This document shows, piece after piece, positions 42,014 through 53,611 of a DNA stretch of 64,000 bases. The DNA comes from Solen grandis (lineage: Eukaryota > Mollusca > Bivalvia > Adapedonta > Solenidae), in the NCBI GenBank assembly GCA_021229015.1, contig CM037781.1, positions 67,538,345 to 67,602,344 of the forward strand, written 5' to 3'. Every line of letters starts with the position of its first letter. Position 1 is the stretch's first letter. Below the pieces are notes generated by a model. That model saw only the letters and a list, made by a program, of their open reading frames with translations. It searched no databases and was not told where the DNA came from. The position numbers were made by a program, and so were the translations under genes.

Positions 42014-42832
42014 GGTGAGCTTTTGTGACCGCTTTTTGTCCGTCGTCAGCAATTGCTTGTGAACACTCTAGAGGCCACAGTTTTGGCCCAATCTTCGTGA
42101 AACTTGGTCAGGATGTTTGTCTATATGATATCTCGGATGAGTTCGAAAATGGGTCACGTGGGGTCGAAAACAAGGTCAGCAAGTCAAATCTGAGAAAATC
42201 CTTGTGAATACTCTAGAGGCCTCAGTTTCAGCCAAATCTTCATTAGATTTAATCAGGCTGTTTGTCTACATGATATCTCGGATGAGTTTGAAATTAGCTC
42301 ATGTGGGGTCAAAAACTAGGTCACAAGGTCAGATCTTAGAAAAACCTTGTAAACACTCTAGAGGCCAGTCTCAACCTAATCTTCATGAAATTTTGTCAGG
42401 ATGTTTGTCTATATGATATCTTGGATAAGTTTGAAATCGGGTTATGTGGGGTCAAAAACTAGGTCACCAGGTCAAATCTTAGAAAAAACTTGTGAATTTC
42501 TAGAGGCCACAGTTTTAGCCTAACCTTAATGTAACATGGTCAGAATGTTTACATCAAATCTCGGGTGAATTCAAAACTGGGCCACATGGGGTCAAAAAAA
42601 AAATTAAAACCTTTTTCCCTTCATTAAAAGATATAATGAAGCATTTAAACATTAAAGCACATTTTGACTGCATGAATTCCCAGTTGAGTGCAAATTCAGG
42701 TAGGATCAAAATCTAGGTCACTTAGTCATATGTTAGAAAAACACTATAGAAGCCACATTTTTTGTCATTATGCCTAACACAGCAATCTTACTTAGGTGAG
42801 CGACACAGGACCATCTTGGCCCTCTTGTTATT
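42014..42832 (+). repeat. 145-bp tandem array (bivalve-type element)
   Basis: Units start with GTGAACACTCTAGAGGCC or close variants at 42059, 42203, 42349 and 42492, a period of 143-146 bp. Each unit has TTGGTCAGGATGTTTGTCTA and GTGGGGTCAAAAACTAGGTC. The array starts with GGGTGAGCTTTTGTGACCGC and ends with GTGAGCGACACAGGACCATC before CTCTTGTT. These ends look like those of one dispersed element that amplifies its centre. Confidence 0.88.
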
Positions 42833-42965
42833 AAATTGTACCGTTTTGTAAAACCCTTTGCTGTCATTACTTCCAGTAGATAACAGAACTGCTATGTGTA
42901 AAAGTTATTTTTTTAAATTTAAAAGTTTTAAAGATAATGTTTTAAATTCATTGACTTTTTATCAG

Positions 42966-43073
42966 GGAATTGATTTCCAGATAGCGCATGGAATTGCAGA
43001 AATTCACGCAATATCTACTGCGATTGTTTCAGGCTGTATCACGATCATTCTTTCAAATGAGTTGGAACTTTAG
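42966..43073 (+). CDS. Possible terminal exon of a duplicated host gene
   Basis: A TTTTTATCAG acceptor-like site precedes a 35-codon frame ending in TAG. It starts GIDFQIAHGIAEIHAISTAI and ends with a hydrophobic stretch (GCITIILS). The paralogue at 18596-18697 keeps the frame and about 20 of 33 residues. I do not recognise the protein, and no upstream exon was found. It is a candidate only. Confidence 0.3.
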   Translation, partial: GIDFQIAHGIAEIHAISTAIVSGCITIILSNELEL

Positions 43074-43499
43074 GTCATCTGCATGACACAAGTTTCGTGT
43101 TTTGTAACTTGTTTGAAACGCTAATCGGCATTTTGTATTTATGTATGTTAATTATCTTCTTTAATTACTTACTCGTAAAACAATGATGCCTTTTTAAGGA
43201 AGGTTTTTATCTAATAATTTAAATCTACACTTCATTCTGTGATATAATGGCATATTTCAACAATCGTATTCCGAGAAAAGCCAGTTACGAACAAGGAGGT
43301 GATACAAAAATACCAAGTAGAGGTAAATCATTTTACTTTTATTCTCCCCACATGATTACATCAAATTAAGCAGTTATATCTTTTTTCGGACATAAATTTC
43401 TTCTGGGTAATGATGACTGAAAGCATTCTTCCTTAAACTCTGATTTGTCCTGAAAATAGTTTCAAGATGTGTTTTTTTAGTGGTTTTTTTTTGTTGGGG

Positions 43500-43755
43500 G
43501 GGGTCGCCGTGGCCGAGCGGTTACAGTCGTGGACTACAAATCTCCTAGCCCCTCACCGCTGTGAATACGAATCCCGGTAGGGACTTCGGATTTATCATGT
43601 GAGGAAGCCTTCCAGCAGGCTTGCGGTAGGTCAGTGGTTCTACCCGGGTACCTCTGTATACTCGGGGTCTTCCTCCACCTGTAATCAGCTGGACGTCGCT
43701 ATATGATTTAAATACTATCGCAGCGACGGTAAACCCCAATACAACAACAACAACA
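43500..43755 (+). mobile_element. tRNA-derived SINE, third family
   Basis: The head is GTCGCCGTGGCCGAGCGGTT with a B-box-like GAATACGAATCCCGG. The extra arm resembles a Leu/Ser-type tRNA. The body includes CTTGCGGTAGGTCAGTGGTT and GTCTTCCTCCACCTGTAATC, and the end is an (AAC)n tail. A head-truncated copy lies at 47863-48020. Confidence 0.85.
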
Positions 43756-43960
43756 ACAAAATGTGTTTTAATATAATAAGCAAGTTAATAAATTTACGTC
43801 TTATTTCATGTTTTTATCTGCTTCAAGGACGAACAGTTTTGATAAAGATCTGTAAGCAACGTATACAACATTGACAATAGAATTTACATCAGGAATTACA
43901 TCAACTAATTTTGTAGTTGTCTTGTTTGGCGGAAATTACTTGATTTGTTCTCCCACATTT

Positions 43961-44319
43961 ACACTAGAGGTGATACTGAAATATGTTTTAGTAATATAAT
44001 TTGATTCATATTGATGGATATAAGACAGGCATGTTTTAATGCATATAGTTCTCTTATTCGTTTGGTCAGAATAGATAAATGTTTGTAAATAGTAACATAC
44101 ACAAAGTCTTACATTATAAAAGGTGTGCATGAAAAGAAGTAGAGATGGTGTAAATAATATTATTAACACATGTTTATTTCTATTAACCTTTATCAATATA
44201 GATGCATACATGGTAAATATTTAAGATAAGTCTGTAAACAATAGGCCGACACAAACACCGATCAAAAAAATGCAGTTCCATTAAAAGTGTTTGAAATCAT
44301 TGTAATTTAACAAAGGGTT
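43961..44319. other. Non-coding AT-rich DNA
   Basis: Nothing supported. Confidence 0.4.
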
Positions 44320-44566
44320 TAAAAGTTTAAACTTTATTTATTTTACATCGATTACGAAACAAGTTCTCACAACTTAATTACTCTCTATAATAATAATTAC
44401 TCTCGATGGTATGTGGTCATTACTAATGGAGGAAACCGGAGAACCCGGAGAAAACCCACGTGTCTTGACGGGCGATCATTGTACCCTCTTACGTACTTGA
44501 CCAGGAATCGAATCCGGAACGCATTGGTGAGAAGCGAAGCGCGTTACCACTACGCTATCCAGGCAC
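44320..44566 (-). mobile_element. tRNA-derived SINE, second family, reverse orientation
   Basis: On the minus strand the head GATAGCGTAGTGGTAACGCG is followed by a B box GGATTCGATTCC and the core GGGTTTTCTCCGGGTTCTCC. It matches 16150-16365. Confidence 0.85.
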
Positions 44567-44579
44567 AATACAAAGGGTA

Positions 44580-44760
44580 GTTAAAGGACTTGTTGGCCCG
44601 TTGTAAGGATAATGTAACTTGTTATCACGTCACTTGTTTAATGTGTCATACTATTTTGTGGGTTCACTATATCTGTCCCACGTAGGTAGACACAGTGTCC
44701 AAATTACTGAAATACTGTCGGCGAGAGGATAAACGCAACAAACAATCAAACCATGTTTGC
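44580..44760 (+). mobile_element. SINE body and tail without head
   Basis: The tail has GTGTCCAAATTACTGAAATA and CTGTCGGCGAGAGG, as in the first SINE family. The tRNA-like head is missing. Confidence 0.5.
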
Positions 44761-44972
44761 AATGTCAGTGTTGCTTGAAACTCCTCAACAGCACATGTCA
44801 GAACATATAGTTAAAAAACATATAATTTTCTTCTGACTCTAAGCACAATGATAGTGTCATTTGATCCTATCAGATTCATTACATATATCTGGTCTGAATC
44901 CACCAAGTACTTTTTTACCACTATTAACCATCTCCTCCATTTCGCCGTTAGCGCCCAGGAAAATTCATTTAA

Positions 44973-46653
44973 GGTAGTCCTACTGTAATGGGCATGAAAA
45001 ATAATCCTGGCAAACCTGACATTTTCTTATAGATATGCATCTAATACAACTATTTGTGAAGTTTTGTGGAAATAAAAGTGAAAAAAAATCTTAATTATGA
45101 CTTTTTATTAGCTGACGACTCTGCCGGAGCTTTTTAGTACATTTATAATACCGATATTACTCTTTAACATGCTATATTTTCACAAATATATCTCAATTCA
45201 ATGAAAAGTTCATCTTAGTAGATACATACAACATAGTGATACAATATATAATCACAACAAGCCTAATATATACCATCAAACTTAAAAAATAGCAAAGAAA
45301 AGTTGCTATTCTAACTATAATTTCCGAATTTGACGAGTTCTTTCAATTCAATGAAAAGTTCATCTTAGTAGATACATCAAATGTCCAGGCAAAAAACATT
45401 ACTTTAGGGTCTTTACAAAAATCAATATGCATCCCCCCCAAAAAAAAAAAAGTTGAAATTCAGAAACCAGGATATTTCATTTATAAACAATTTTTTTCTT
45501 ACAATTTTTTTTTTAGTAATCACTATCAGCAAAAAAATATTCATTTTATACAAATACACAAAAATATTCTTACATTCCAGAAGTACACAGATATTAAACC
45601 AGTTTTTCCAAAGAAAACTGGTTATTAGATTTGAGTAGTCCGAGGGCGCGTGTTAACCATTTCTTCTGTGTGCAACTCCTCCTATATTTCTCAATAGATA
45701 GTGTCAAACATTTTACAGAAGCATCATTACATAGTGACCTAGCACAAACTGTCAGGTTTTTTTCCCCACACATTTTTAAGGAGTTATGGCCCTTTGTTAT
45801 TTTCACATATGCAAAATAATAGGGGTGCACTGGGACAAAATATTACAAAATGAAAACCTGGTTTTTAGTCAATTCCTTTGGCTTGTCAAATCCTTATATT
45901 TGTATACTGTGTGACTGTCGAACATAAACCTACCTGTTCCCAGTTTAGTATTCACAACAAAGCATGGCATTCCTTTTGACTTCAGATGATGTGTTTTGCC
46001 ATATGGAACTTTGTTTGTGTACTCGCATTCTGGGTTTTCATACTTCACGTAAAGATAGCCACCAAGTCCTTTTTGAAGTTCACCAACAACTGTTCTTTCT
46101 GACAGTGAAACTGGACCCAAATTGCATTTCTGACAAGATCTCAACCTGCTAAGAAGAACGTCAAATTCCACTATTCTTCTACCCTTTCTCCATATATCAT
46201 CGGTATTCTCGATAGAATCTGGTGTATTTCCTTCCTTTGCAGCATAAGAATGCTCAAACAAATATCTGCGTCCACAAACTTTCGCCAATTTTCTTTTACC
46301 GTGCCTTTTAAAGCGGCCAAGCTTATCGCGAAAACTCATGATTTTGTTTACCGGAAGTTTCACATCAGTCTTGACAACAACAACTATACACGTTTTTTTT
46401 TATATATAAATCTTGATATTCGCCAAAAAAAATAATAATTTCAACTGTATTTGTGTGTGATTCATACCTTTTTGACATTATTTATTATTTTTAAGTCAAA
46501 AATATAAAAAAATACAATACACGAAAAACAACGATCGATTGTCGAAACCCCACGATCTCTATCTTCGATTTTCCGAACTATTCCGACATCGACCGACATC
46601 GGCATCCATGCTGAAATCGATATTGCAGTGCATTACAGTAGGACTGCCTTAAC
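44973..46653 (-). mobile_element. TIR-bounded element with Mutator-like transposase fragment
   Basis: The ends are inverted repeats of about 20 bp: AAGGTAGTCCTACTGTAATG at left and CATTACAGTAGGACTGCCTT at right. Between them is a minus-strand gene fragment of the molluscan Mutator-like transposase family. A 37-bp direct repeat (TTCAATTCAATGAAAAGTTC...) lies at 45191 and 45342. No clear target duplication is seen. The transposase is far too short to be active. Confidence 0.65.
45869..46339 (-). pseudogene. Mutator-like transposase, N-terminal part
   Basis: 156 codons from ATG 46339 (MSFRDKLGRFKRHGKRKLAK); an upstream GTG at 46363 is less likely. Family features are RRIVEFDVLLSRLRSCQKC with a C-x2-C, then LGPVSL, ELQKGLGGYLYVKYENPEC, and NKVPYGKTHH with MPCFVVNTKLG. 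Many molluscan proteins annotated as containing a Mutator-like transposase domain start in this way, from my knowledge of the family. They normally continue for several hundred residues, including the catalytic domain, which is missing here. The frame is intact up to its stop, so it may be a truncated but expressed protein or an exon. Confidence 0.65.
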
Positions 46654-46902
46654 TGCTCTTATGGCTCTATAAGATTCTCTAAAAACTTAAAGGGTTATAC
46701 AATCCTAATATATCCCCGATTGTCCCTGTTCTCCTATTTATTATTCTCCAGTGAGTTACGACAATTAATTTCCTGGTTTATCATTTCTCCATTATCTAAT
46801 GCATTCTTATTTGTGGTTTGGGTGGAAATGGAAAACTGAAATCGAGCAATTGCGATCAATATTTTATTCTAAGTTATGATTTATTCCCATTTTTTTCTTT
46901 CT
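46654..46902. other. Non-coding DNA
   Basis: AT-rich, no gene seen. Confidence 0.4.
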
Positions 46903-46919
46903 GACGTATCTACCTTGCC
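46903..46919 (+). other. Paralogous empty site of the Polinton insertion
   Basis: GACGTATCTACCTTGCC aligns with the left flank of copy 1 (GACGTATATAA) joined to its right flank (GTATATAACTTGCC), with one copy of the duplicated 8-mer. The following DNA (TTTTCATTATCAAAG) continues the right flank (TTTTCATTGCAAAAG). Confidence 0.7.
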
Positions 46920-47455
46920 ATTTTCATTATCAAAGTCAAATACACATATAAAGTATAGATAGCTATTCATCTTAACACCCCTAGAATTTGATCAAACGCA
47001 GGAAATAACACATATTCTTTTCTCCAGAAATTGTTACTGATACGGGAGATATATGTTTCTCCGACAGAAACATAATTGATGGTTAATGTACCAGTACTCT
47101 AAAATCTTTATTAAATAGATAAATACCATTTATTCAAAAATAATAACAGTATTTCTACTGACAGAGACCGTTATCTGTCATCAGTTTGATTGGGAGGGTT
47201 CATATATGGTGTCAGTAGCATGAAAAGTAGAATAGTATGTCTGTGTAGTGGGGTCTTGCTTATTTGCCACGAATAATCAGCTATAAACTCTATAACTTTG
47301 ATAGCTTGACACAATTTTCCGTATTGTTTGGATATGTATCCATTCTCTGTATTTTATTTATATGCATAAACTCAACATTTTACTGAACGTCTATTTATTT
47401 AAGCAAGACAATGACAGAATCCGTTTTTTATTACCTTCAATCCGTTTGAGTTTAA

Positions 47456-47689
47456 CCCTTTCCCTCATAGAGAAAACCATGAAAAGACCTATGCGAACAA
47501 CATAAAACCAGATCAGCCTGCGAGTAACTCGCAGGCTGATCAGGTTTTATGCTGTTCGCTGCTCCTCAGTGGTCTGGAAATGAGGATTTTGTAATTAAAG
47601 TTGGTAAGGTTTGACTGTGGTTTTCTGCAGATCAGGCTTTATGTGGTACCTACTGAGTGCGTCAAAATGAGTCTATATGAGGGAAAGGG
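47456..47689. mobile_element. piggyBac-like MITE, 234 bp
   Basis: Flanked by TTAA at 47452-47455 and 47690-47693. The ends are perfect inverted repeats CCCTTTCCCTCATA / TATGAGGGAAAGGG. TTAA duplication and a CCC start are piggyBac features. The centre has a long hairpin around GATCAGCCTGCGAGT and its complement at about 47512-47545. The paralogous DNA at 36650 lacks it, so insertion followed the duplication. Confidence 0.85.
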
Positions 47690-47862
47690 TTAACATTATG
47701 ATGACTTTTTAACTTCAATCCTTCTGAGTTCTAGATTAGGATGACATTTGATAATACCCTTTATGTAAATGCATCTACGGATATGAAGGTTGGTTTTATC
47801 CTTCCGTGCGACAAATTATAGTGTGTGTATGATACTTAATGGAGTGTTAGGCTTAATGTTAT

Positions 47863-48020
47863 ACCACGCGTGGGTTCGAATCCCGGCAGGGTCGTTCAGA
47901 TTTTCATGTGAGGAAGCTTTCCAGTGGCTTGCGGTAGGTCGGTGGTTCTACCCGTATGCCTCCGTGCATTCAGGTCTTCCTCCACATGTAATTAGCTGGA
48001 CGTCCTCACAGGATGTGTAA
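47863..48020 (+). mobile_element. SINE, third family, head-truncated
   Basis: It starts near the B box (GGGTTCGAATCCCGG) and shares TTGCGGTAGGTCGGTGGTTC and TCTTCCTCCACATGTAATTA with 43500-43755. Confidence 0.8.
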
Positions 48021-49934
48021 AAGGTATCCTTATATTTCATTCTTCTTCGTTTTTAAGTAGTTTATATCAAGCCATTAGTAAAGCAAAATGCTATATTTGA
48101 TCTGAAATTGAAATCGTGTAAAACGGATAAAAATGCTAGAATGACAAATCACTCTCAAAAATTTCATACATCAAAATGTCTACCTTACGCTACCCCACAG
48201 ATTTTGATTTTGATTTTTTTTATTTATTATGGTTCTTCCTGATTTGCCGTGCATTAGACAAGTTACGAAACTTGTAGGAACAGTGACCTCGATTTGTGAG
48301 GCTGGGTTTTGACACTACACGAATTTTGATTAAAATGTTCTTGAGGGTTCAGTCAATGGAATGTAACATCAGCTGTTGTAGTTTATGTATAATGCCACAC
48401 AGCATCATGTATTGCATGTTTATTCAGTGAACAACTTTAAAGGTCTATTACAGACGGTCCTTACATTCGTAAACAAGACATTGTGTTTAACGTTAACATG
48501 TTTGGTTTAACTTTGATTAGTTATGACTTACACATACTGGAATATATATCATCCAATTTAATTTTACAATTGCAAATTTGAAATCATATAGCATTCCCAT
48601 AGAATAATGTTCATTAACCGACACGACGCAAAACGTGTCTTTGATATTCCTACCAGTGAATTGTTCGTAACAGTCTTTTAGAAATTGATTCTTATTCCTA
48701 TATAAGTTTTAATTACAAAAGTGTACATTTGAAATGACACATGGTTTTATTTTTCGATAAAGCACATCACTTGATATTTAAAAATCAAAACGATATCTCA
48801 TATAAAACCATTGTCTGGGCTACAGGGTAAAAAAAGATATTGGTTTCGTAATGGATATCTTCTGTTAACCTACTTATCTTTGTTTCTGTAGAATTATAGA
48901 TATTTTCTGACGGGATGCATTAAAGGATTGGATTTTTGCAATAGATGACTGGAAATTTGCAAACCCCCTTTAATGTCAAAAACCATCCTTTTAAGTGTGT
49001 ATTTCATGAGCGGAAACTAGGTAAACTACGTGACAAATAACTCTTAGGGGAAACTTTTAAGTGCGATGCGTTTGCACCTGACAGCATTGTGTGGGTTTGA
49101 GTAACCTTCTGTGGACTGACGCCGCAGGCAATAATTGTCAATAGAATAAAAGTTAAATGCTAATTTCAACATTGACACTGTGCTAAAAGGATTCACTAGG
49201 CTTAGCTGTCTACAGTGTATAACTCATGTAAAATGGATGCCAAACCACACGGAATATGCACGGAGGGATTTTGGCATATGGGACACACGGGATGCACGTG
49301 CGTAAGACATCTGAAAACAGCATACCGTTCCGACATACAAATATATATACAAATCCAGAGCACGTGTCCTTGACTTCACTAGTCGCCTAGTCAATATATG
49401 GACCTATCTGATGCTACTGTTGACTAATTATGGATTGAACTTCATTCACAAAACGGTTATACATAATAATATTTCACTTTGGTTTCGAAACGTATATATT
49501 CATACTTTAGACTGTAAAACAACAAGAATAACAAAACATAAGAATAATTTACAGACAATACATCAAATAAATACCCGTAGGCATTCATTTGCCGCATTGT
49601 GAACAGAATTTGGGAACCAGTCTTTATATATATGCTATAGATATCTTTCGGTAAGGAAAACTGTAAAAGCCAATGCTTTTGCCCAACAAATGTAAAACAA
49701 CAAATGCTTTCAATACGGAATTTCATGTTTGAGATAAAGGATAAGGCTAACTTCCTGACAGCGCAAGTAATGATGACATTAATTTCGGAAATGGATTTGT
49801 GTGATACTTAATTGAAACAATATTCAGTGTAAAATTCCTATTTGATGAAAATGCAAAGCGGTGATATTAATAACAAAAAAAAAAAAACTAATGAATATCA
49901 GGGCTAGGTCATTAAACAACTGCACTGATGTTTA

Positions 49935-50090
49935 GAGTGGATCATATTTAATCTGTCGCAACTGAACAGATTTCAGTCTGATACGAATACATTGTACTTA
50001 CAATACGTTATCGCCCATTTTAACATTTCAAATATTAGTTTAGCGGCGTTTACGGTCACTCCAGCGTGGGCATTGCCAGGTATGTTGAAG
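49935..50090 (+). promoter_or_regulatory. Possible 5' exon and splice donor, paralogue of 40150-40295
   Basis: TTTCAGTCTGATACGAATAC is followed about 110 bp later by CCAGGTATGTTGAAGTTTC. The donor-like end is the best conserved part. It is the weak counterpart of the first-unit candidate. Confidence 0.3.
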
Positions 50091-50598
50091 TTTCAAAATA
50101 TACTTTTTCCATTTATATTTTGTTTTCGTATGCTCATATTTGGATAGGTTTAAGATGAAATAATTGCCGTCAATGCGAATTAGGAATACTTAGTTTTAGA
50201 CATACTTTGAGCATAAAGATTGAATCTATTGTCTTTTAAACTGTATAAACCTAATAAAGAGTACACCATTCAGAGTATACTATAGTGTGTATGATGTGTA
50301 CAATATTAGTTTGTAAGACTTAGCATTATAAATATCATTGTCATGTAAAATTAAGTCAGAGTAGAAACATTTAAAATACATTGTCTACATCTACATTGAT
50401 ACTCCCAACAATTAATATTAATTATGACTGGGAGGTCGGGACAATGTTAAAAATGAGATTTTATGTTACAGTCATATCTAGTCATAGTATATTATTTACA
50501 GCTTTGTTAAAAATAAAAAGTAATTGATGGAATCAGTAATTGTAGTGTGAGTTTAAGCTATCAGTGAAGTTCTGAAGTCTTACACTGGCCTTGATGTT

Positions 50599-50874
50599 TT
50601 ACGGTAAGACATTCCAGAGTCTGATAGTACGTGGAAAGAAAGAGTTCATGTGATACTGTGTTCTTGAGAAAGGTATAAAATAGTTAAGATTTCTGGTGTT
50701 ATTAAGTAGTGTTATTTTTTGGGGCCAATTTAATGTTTGAAGCATTGCTGTTACACTACTTTGATAAGAATAATCGTTCATGATATATCTAGCGGCAGCT
50801 CTTTGGACCCTTTCAATTTCATATATATAGTTCTTTTGCCATGGGTGCCAAATAGCACTACAATATTCAAGTTG
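50599..50874 (-). pseudogene. LINE reverse transcriptase C-terminus
   Basis: On the minus strand the frame begins near QLEYCSAIWHPWQKN, continues with IERVQRAAARYIMNDYSYQS and MLQTLNWP, and after a gap ends RTQYHMNSFFPRTIRLWNVLP before TAA. The EYCSxIW, VQRxAAR and NSFFPRTIRLWN motifs are standard for the C-terminal end of mollusc CR1/L2-like and related LINE proteins. About 60 residues between them are missing. It is a 5'-truncated, internally deleted insertion. Confidence 0.75.
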
Positions 50875-51985
50875 TGATTAAATACAAGATATATTTTGAT
50901 TAAATGATGAAAAACAAGATTTTGTTTTTATTAAATGATAAAATACAAGATATATTTTGAAATCCACTGTCATTACCTCGAATAGTTTAAAGTATTTTCA
51001 GATACTTAAGATAAATTTAAATAGACTGCAGTTATGTAGGGAGGTTCCTAAACGCATAATCAAAATGTTTTCAAGCACTGCTGTTGGTACCTATTTCAGG
51101 AAAACGAATTCAAGAATATGCAGAAAATTGTGGAAATATCAAAACAGGAAACCAAAGTTTTCAAACTCAAATGGACTTATTTTAAAAGCTGCAAAGTCTT
51201 AGTTGGTCTCAAACCCCGAACTAAGTTTGATGACTTTATCATTTGCACCATCGAGTTCGACAACTGTTATTATTATGGGATATCAGTTCCAGCGTGACAA
51301 ACAATGTATCTAATTATTATCTTAACACACATATTGTCCCTTTGTTATAGTTAGAAATCTAGAACAAGGAGATGGAGCACAGCGGCCGATTTAATGTAAC
51401 TCTAAATTCTCCATATTAATATTAAACATTTTTCCCGTCATATTTTCGCCAAGGAGTACCAGTCTTGCAAACACTCGTTGTTTTCAGTCGTGGTACGGAT
51501 GTCCATTACAAACCTTCATAAATTATTTTTTCGTGGCAAATCATCTTTCATTAAAGGAATCCACGTTTTTTACGCGAAAATTATATTAACTTTGTGAAAA
51601 TTTTAAGACATATTTTATTAAAGTATAATAATTAACTATAAAGTTGTTTAATCGATTAACAAAGAAAATACACCAGAACACGTTTATCGGTACTTGACAA
51701 CTCATCAGAAAATAGTAAAAGCATGAGAAACGTGCACATGATGCAAGAATAATATACCCTAAAGAAATCGACTATACATTCAATTTGTCTAAAATTTCGA
51801 CATTACAGATATGCGAAATTCGCTTGCAAACAATATATGTAGCGGTTGGTCCATTTTTATTCATGTTTTCTTTCCGTGTCCATTTTTATGCTTGCTCCTT
51901 TTCCACTACACTAATCGGTAAAACATACATTTACATTCGTTTAAGAGATTCAGCTTTAAAGAGATGTCCTCTGCATCAGTAACAG

Positions 51986-52022
51986 TAATAAAGATTGGTA
52001 ATAAAGATTGGTAATAAAGACG
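51986..52022 (+). repeat. Short triplicated word (TAATAAAGATTGG)
   Basis: Nearly three tandem copies of a 14-bp unit. Confidence 0.7.
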
Positions 52023-53000
52023 TCTTGAGATGTTTTCAACGCATGCAAATATAGAGTGTTGGGATAAATAGGGTTTCCTTTATCCGGGGAGTAATAATAT
52101 GAGAATTATAGTGTGTTTTGTACAATCATGCAATACAGCTTTTCTTTTTTTTCAGTGTTATTTTCAAAGCAAATGGAGTCTTAAAATTTTCAATACCCTT
52201 GTTACTAATGAAATATTGGTGTTTCATGTATTAACTTTCTGAAGCCATTGGATAAATTTGTTGTTTTGTTAATAGGGTAGAACGATATTTCAACACCAAT
52301 CAGCAAAAATTTATAGTGTTTTACCAAAACTAAACTTTGAAAAATGAACTACCTAAAACTGAATTAACGAAAGCAGATTTATTTTGTCTCGTGTGGTTTG
52401 GTAATTGAAAATGTGATGATGGATGTTGATTTTGAAGAAAGCTTAAACTAATCTTCATCCAAATGTAATAATTTAAAAATCTCTTCCACTCAATTATAAA
52501 GTACCTTCAAATTTAAAGGTTTGCAAATTCCCCTACTTTACTATGCAATCTTTAGTGCCTAGGTTTTTTTTTCAGGGACACACATTTTTTTCGTTGAACG
52601 TCCCTGTATGACGTTTGCCCTGGTTTATATTTAGCGCACTGGCTTGAGGCCTATTCACAGAAACGACAGTTTAATACTCGGGTAACTTCTACTGTCTCCG
52701 TGATCCTTCGTAAGAATAGAGCTCGTCTGTAATCACCAACTCTGAGTTGACGTTCGCCAGAGCGCGAGAAATAACCACTATTGTTTACCACGGCAAATAG
52801 AGCTGTGCAAGGAACATGTTTATTTTCTCTAATTTTGTGAAGAACCACACAAAGGTTATTCATGTCAAATTACATCAAATTCTGCCAGACACCAGTAAAA
52901 AGTTAGTTGTTGATGGCAAACGAGTAACGACGGCGCACGAGAGTAATCACACGTTGTATTCAAATGAGTCTTGATCTTCATAGATAAATAATTAAAATAC

Positions 53001-53511
53001 TTAACAACACATTGTTCCTACAGCGCAGGAAATCAATAAGTTGTTGTATGGAACGGAAGTTATTTACATAAACTTTACCCCAAACGATTTACCAGCAAGA
53101 TAGGACAGTTTTCACAGATTAGATAAATACAACTAAGATATAATAAAAATCAAAGCGCACAATGCGCTGAGAGACGGCGACGGGATTAACATTCTAAACC
53201 CAGCGTTTCTGAAATTATTGAAGCAGTCACATGACGACAAAAACTCCACCCGCTGTTGCTACAGAGGTTCTGTTTGTAACATAATAATCCGGAGTAAAGG
53301 TTATGAACCTTTCATTCATAAAGAGCTGCATACCTAAGTAGGTCATTCCATTTCTCTGGTACTAGCGAATTCTATATGTTGTTTTGTATGTGTAGAAATT
53401 GACCAGGTATTTGATTATTTAAGATACTAGAATGTTTGCCTATCTATTTCAAAGTTAAGAAATGCCCTGGGAGGAACCTAACTCGACATCATGCAAAATA
53501 TTGTGTGGACT
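53001..53511. other. Non-coding DNA up to the gap
   Basis: No gene, and no Polinton TIR sequence before the gap. The left end of copy 2 is therefore inside the gap or missing. Confidence 0.5.
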
Positions 53512-53611
53512 NNNNNNNNNNNNNNNNNNNNNNNNNNNNNNNNNNNNNNNNNNNNNNNNNNNNNNNNNNNNNNNNNNNNNNNNNNNNNNNNNNNNNNNNN
53601 NNNNNNNNNNN
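53512..53611. other. Assembly gap (100 N)
   Basis: 100 N. Sequence resumes inside the gene that corresponds to 25787-26388 in copy 1, so about 6 kb of Polinton (left TIR to polymerase) is unaccounted for. Confidence 0.99.

Larger units (their letters stand above)
42835..43960 (+). repeat. Duplicated host block, paralogue of 18465-19300
   Basis: Colinear with the DNA left of Polinton copy 1, but carrying an extra SINE (43500-43755). Confidence 0.8.
46913..53000 (+). repeat. Duplicated host DNA, paralogue of 36134-41540
   Basis: The second unit of the tandem duplication, interrupted by a MITE (47456), a SINE (47863) and a LINE fragment (50599). It is about 600 bp longer than the first unit because of these. 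Confidence 0.82.

Noticed and set aside
49411..49602. 63-codon frame at a duplicated block
   Set aside because: Not conserved in the paralogous unit and no domain seen.
52651..52863. Possible host exon (70 codons, minus strand)
   Set aside because: The paralogous DNA at 41140-41340 does not keep this frame or protein sequence.
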